A DNA stretch of 64,000 bases, taken from NCBI GenBank assembly GCA_903833215.1, contig CAILEM010000040.1:30631-94630 (forward strand), read 5' to 3'. Of the stretch, positions 61,416 to 64,000 are shown piece by piece. A program made the translations under genes and the position numbers. The stretch is from an uncultured Armatimonadota bacterium. GTDB taxonomy: Bacteria > Armatimonadota > Fimbriimonadia > Fimbriimonadales > Fimbriimonadaceae. Within the stretch, counting starts at the first letter, position 1, and the number at the start of each line of letters is the position of its first letter. The notes under the pieces were generated by a model that made no database searches, had not been told where the DNA came from, and saw only the letters and a list, made by a program, of their open reading frames with translations.

Positions 61416-63878
61416 TTAGTGGATGGCGAAGAAGCCGCTACCGCAGACGTACAGCGTGCCATCAGCACCTATCGCGATATGGCCCGAGGCGATGCTTGTC
61501 AGGCCGTCAATAAGCAGTCTACTTATCGCCCCGCTTGGGCTAAAAGCATTTAGGAAACCATCTCGGGAGAACACGTAGATCGTGCCATCCGATGCCACGG
61601 CTGGGACCAGGAATTGGCTAGTGCCAACGAAGGACCATTTATTGGAACCATCCAGGTTAATTGCGCTGAACTGTTTCCCCTGATTGCCATCGTACTCTGT
61701 CCCGTCACTTGTAATTGCGGCAGGTCGGAGTTCACCGATAGAAGTGTAGGGCATGCTCCATAGGATGGTCCCGCTTGGACTAACCGCATACCTGAACTTA
61801 AAATCAGCGGTGTAAATCGTACCGTCACTTCCAATTGCCGGGTTTTGATACAAAGTGGTGGCAACCTTGGTTTTCCATTTCAGGAGACCCTTTGAGGATA
61901 CGGAGTATAAGTTGCCGTCTTGGCATACAACGTACAGCGTTCCATCCTTGCCGATTGGGATTGGCCCGACACCTGCAGCCTGGGGCAAAGAGTACGTCCA
62001 TGCGGCCTGTCCGCTGGGAGACAACGCGTAGACCGTGCCATTAAGTGTTCCGACGTATACGCTCCCGTCGCTGCCGATGTTGGGTGATGTATACACCCTT
62101 GAATCAGTGGCGAAACTCCAGCTTAAACTCCCGTCGGGATGGAAAGCGAAAACCTTGCCGAGAGTGGTGCTTGCATAAATGGTGCCGTCTTTTGCGATAG
62201 CTAGTCCGACTGGAACATCATCAGGAAATCGATGACGCCACCTTATGGTCCCATCTTGGTTAAACGCAAAAATCGTTTTCGTGGACCCTGAGCAAGTGAG
62301 AATCGTTCCGTCTGGTGCGATCACAGGGCAGCTGAATGCGGCAATCGTAGGGGTACACCACGCGACCGATCCATCTCCATTGACCGCATAGAGTTGGCCA
62401 GGCTCAGCGCCAAGGTAAAGAGTTCCATCCGTGTCGACAATCGACATAGGGACGCCACCTGCAGACATCGACCATTTTTTGGCTCCAGTTGGACTAAGAG
62501 CCCATAGATAGCCGCTCGGATCTCCTATGCCAGAAACATAGATATTGCCCTTACCGAACGTGGGGCTGGTCAAACGGATATTCTTCGTCTGAAACGCCCA
62601 AAGCGACTTTCCGGAAAAATTGAACGCACGGAGGGCTCCGTCAAGGCAGGGAACATAAATAGAGCCATCCGGTCCAATCGACGGTGCTCCTGTGCTGTCT
62701 GATGGCAGCGCTGAGGTCCATTTGAGCGTGCCCGTTGGGTTCGTCGCGACGAGTTCAAATGTGCTCCCTCCATCGGCTGAACCAGCTGAAATGAGCGTCC
62801 CGTCTTTGGCAACGGCTACGGTTTGGTTGAAATTAGCGGGACCCGTTGAAGCCCACTTTAGGGTTCCGTTTGGATTTAGAGCGGCAATGCCTCCATTACT
62901 CGTGTAGATGGTTCCATCTGCGCCAAAAGCTGGTGGCGAACTTGAGTTATAGCCACTAGTCCACTTTGTCTTGCCGTTCGAACTCAACGCATAGAGATTC
63001 CCATCATTTGAGCTGACGTAGATTGTCCCATCAGGCCCTACTGCCGGGCCGGAACGCATGATGTCTCCAGCCTCAAATGTCCATTTCTGGTTCCCTTGCG
63101 CATCAAAAGCATAGAGTTTGTTGTGGAGCACAGAGGCGTACACAGAGCCGTCAGGCCCGATTGCGGGTGCATATGTTAGGCCGTCGACGGTGAGATTGCG
63201 TACCCATAATTGCTCACCTGAGGTTGAGTACACAGCGAGATTCCCGGAAATAGTGCCGAATGCTATGGTTCCATTTGACCCTATTGCGAGCGGAGTCCAT
63301 ACCTGCCCTGCGGTTCCATAAGACCACTTGATATTTCCCTTTGCGCCTGAAGATATCCCGAGTCCAGAGTTCATGGCGTTGCCTTGGAACTTCGGCCAGG
63401 AAGAATTAGCCAGTCCGCCTAAAGCCTGGACAGTGAGCGCGGCCTGCCGGCTAGAACCGGCTGGCGCGAGAGCAGTAATGAGTGCGAGCGTTTCTGTGGA
63501 GACTGACTGAGTGGTGATGGCGAAGGTGGCCGACGTGGTGCCAGCAGTAACGAGGACAGAATTCGGAACGGTAACCGATGCCTGATTGCTGGTGAGAGAT
63601 ACCGCCGTTCCGCCTTGAACGGCAGGGCTGGTGAGCGTCACGGTGCCGGTTGCCGAAGCTCCGCCCGCGACGTTTATCGGGCTGATGGCAACGGTTGATA
63701 CTGCAGGTGGATTGACGGTCAGTTGGGCTCCGATGCTAGAAGCACCGTAAGTCGCCCGAATTTTCGCGGACTGCGTACTCGTAACGGGTTGGGTGGAAAC
63801 GGAGAATTGAGCGCTGGTAGTGCCTGCGGCGATGGTCACGCTCTGCGGGACAACAGCCGCGCTAGTGTTCTGAGTCAT
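61416..63878 (-). CDS. Large PQQ/beta-propeller protein with N-terminal Ig-like repeats, 5' end disrupted
   Basis: 820 residues as read. The first ~150 residues hold two and a part Ig/Calx-beta-like repeats (VPQSVTIAAGTTSA, VPNSVLVTAGTTSA). Then SSWPKFQGNAMNSG opens a propeller with more than ten blades, each with a GxDGTIYxxxxDGxLYALxxxGxxKW pattern typical of PQQ-like repeats. Such proteins usually have a signal peptide; none is present, and the Met codon used falls within the end of a transposase reading frame. The gene is therefore probably truncated at its 5' end by the insertion. Function: likely secreted, unknown. Confidence 0.75.
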   Translation of the reverse strand: MTQNTSAAVVPQSVTIAAGTTSAQFSVSTQPVTSTQSAKIRATYGASSIGAQLTVNPPAVSTVAISPINVAGGASATGTVTLTSPAVQGGTAVSLTSNQASVTVPNSVLVTAGTTSATFAITTQSVSTETLALITALAPAGSSRQAALTVQALGGLANSSWPKFQGNAMNSGLGISSGAKGNIKWSYGTAGQVWTPLAIGSNGTIAFGTISGNLAVYSTSGEQLWVRNLTVDGLTYAPAIGPDGSVYASVLHNKLYAFDAQGNQKWTFEAGDIMRSGPAVGPDGTIYVSSNDGNLYALSSNGKTKWTSGYNSSSPPAFGADGTIYTSNGGIAALNPNGTLKWASTGPANFNQTVAVAKDGTLISAGSADGGSTFELVATNPTGTLKWTSALPSDSTGAPSIGPDGSIYVPCLDGALRAFNFSGKSLWAFQTKNIRLTSPTFGKGNIYVSGIGDPSGYLWALSPTGAKKWSMSAGGVPMSIVDTDGTLYLGAEPGQLYAVNGDGSVAWCTPTIAAFSCPVIAPDGTILTCSGSTKTIFAFNQDGTIRWRHRFPDDVPVGLAIAKDGTIYASTTLGKVFAFHPDGSLSWSFATDSRVYTSPNIGSDGSVYVGTLNGTVYALSPSGQAAWTYSLPQAAGVGPIPIGKDGTLYVVCQDGNLYSVSSKGLLKWKTKVATTLYQNPAIGSDGTIYTADFKFRYAVSPSGTILWSMPYTSIGELRPAAITSDGTEYDGNQGKQFSAINLDGSNKWSFVGTSQFLVPAVASDGTIYVFSRDGFLNAFSPSGAISRLLIDGLTSIASGHIAIGADGTLYVCGSGFFAIH

Positions 63879-64000
63879 TAATCGTTCGGCATCTATTTAC
63901 CTTGTCGATTATTGATTCTGCAGAAGCTGTCCACTTGAACGGCTTGGCATCTCTGTTGTGGAGTTTCAAGTAGTCGTTGATCGTATTCACGAGTTCGGTG
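63862..64000 (-). mobile_element. IS630-family transposase, C-terminal end (partial)
   Basis: Read on the minus strand from the window edge: ELVNTINDYLKLHNRDAK then PFKWTASAESIIDKVNRC and a stop at 63862. This is the common C-terminus of IS630-family transposases (DYL..HN.DPKPF.WT.SA..I..K). The DDE core lies outside the window. The frame overlaps the first codons of the propeller gene by 17 bases. No terminal inverted repeat is visible between the two. Confidence 0.75.

Overview
The window is a 64 kb piece of a bacterial chromosome of roughly balanced base composition. Lnt, a SurA-like foldase, several lipoproteins and a NuoH-N complex I block point to a diderm aerobe. The pilin-like membrane protein with a GSVH tail, the HK/RsbU/STAS signalling style and many promoter -10 boxes lying 5-7 nt before start codons fit Armatimonadota (Fimbriimonadia-like). 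That assignment is an inference from gene style; no rRNA is present to settle it.

Layout. 1-13.5 kb is core-type sequence: the end of an oligopeptide ABC ATPase, a NarL-type regulator with a pilin-like protein, kbl, a methylcitrate-cycle pair (prpB, citrate/2-methylcitrate synthase), a Ser/Thr kinase with an unusual nucleotide loop, an SDR lacking the catalytic Tyr/Lys, and a signalling operon (hybrid histidine kinase with Hpt, REC-PP2C-HATPase protein, STAS protein). A tRNA-Ser(UGA) gene with a strong terminator follows.

13.65-29.4 kb is an accessory island attached to that tRNA. Two degenerate copies of the tRNA-Ser 3' part (about 21.17 and 29.35 kb), each preceded by the same ~165-bp arm, divide it into two units. 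Both units carry a VapBC-like pair (the second broken), a phage tail-fibre-like fragment and a KTSC-domain gene. Unit 1 adds an Hsp70 cassette (J-like membrane protein, GrpE-like protein, DnaK paralogue). Unit 2 adds a nucleotidyltransferase pair, an orphan antitoxin-like gene, a zinc-ribbon-like protein, a HEPN-like protein and several lipoproteins or membrane proteins. Just outside lies a protein made of seven ~50-residue repeats that may be a modular nucleic-acid binder.

30-35 kb is mixed: SEC-C protein, Uma2 nuclease, a PadR module with a visible operator, an AbrB-like protein, a tRNA-like remnant and a secreted caspase-like protease. 35-52.5 kb is core: lnt, a histidine phosphatase, a PpiC foldase, MoxR, rpsO-pnp (PNPase has a long Arg/Gly tail), and nuoH-J-K-L-M-[UroD-like]-N followed by a sugar isomerase-like gene. 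52.5-64 kb holds small membrane and secreted proteins, a pyroglutamyl-peptidase, sugar-isomerase and UroD-like enzymes, a pair of small tandem paralogues, a Fic protein, and a beta-propeller gene whose 5' end abuts the end of an IS630-type transposase.
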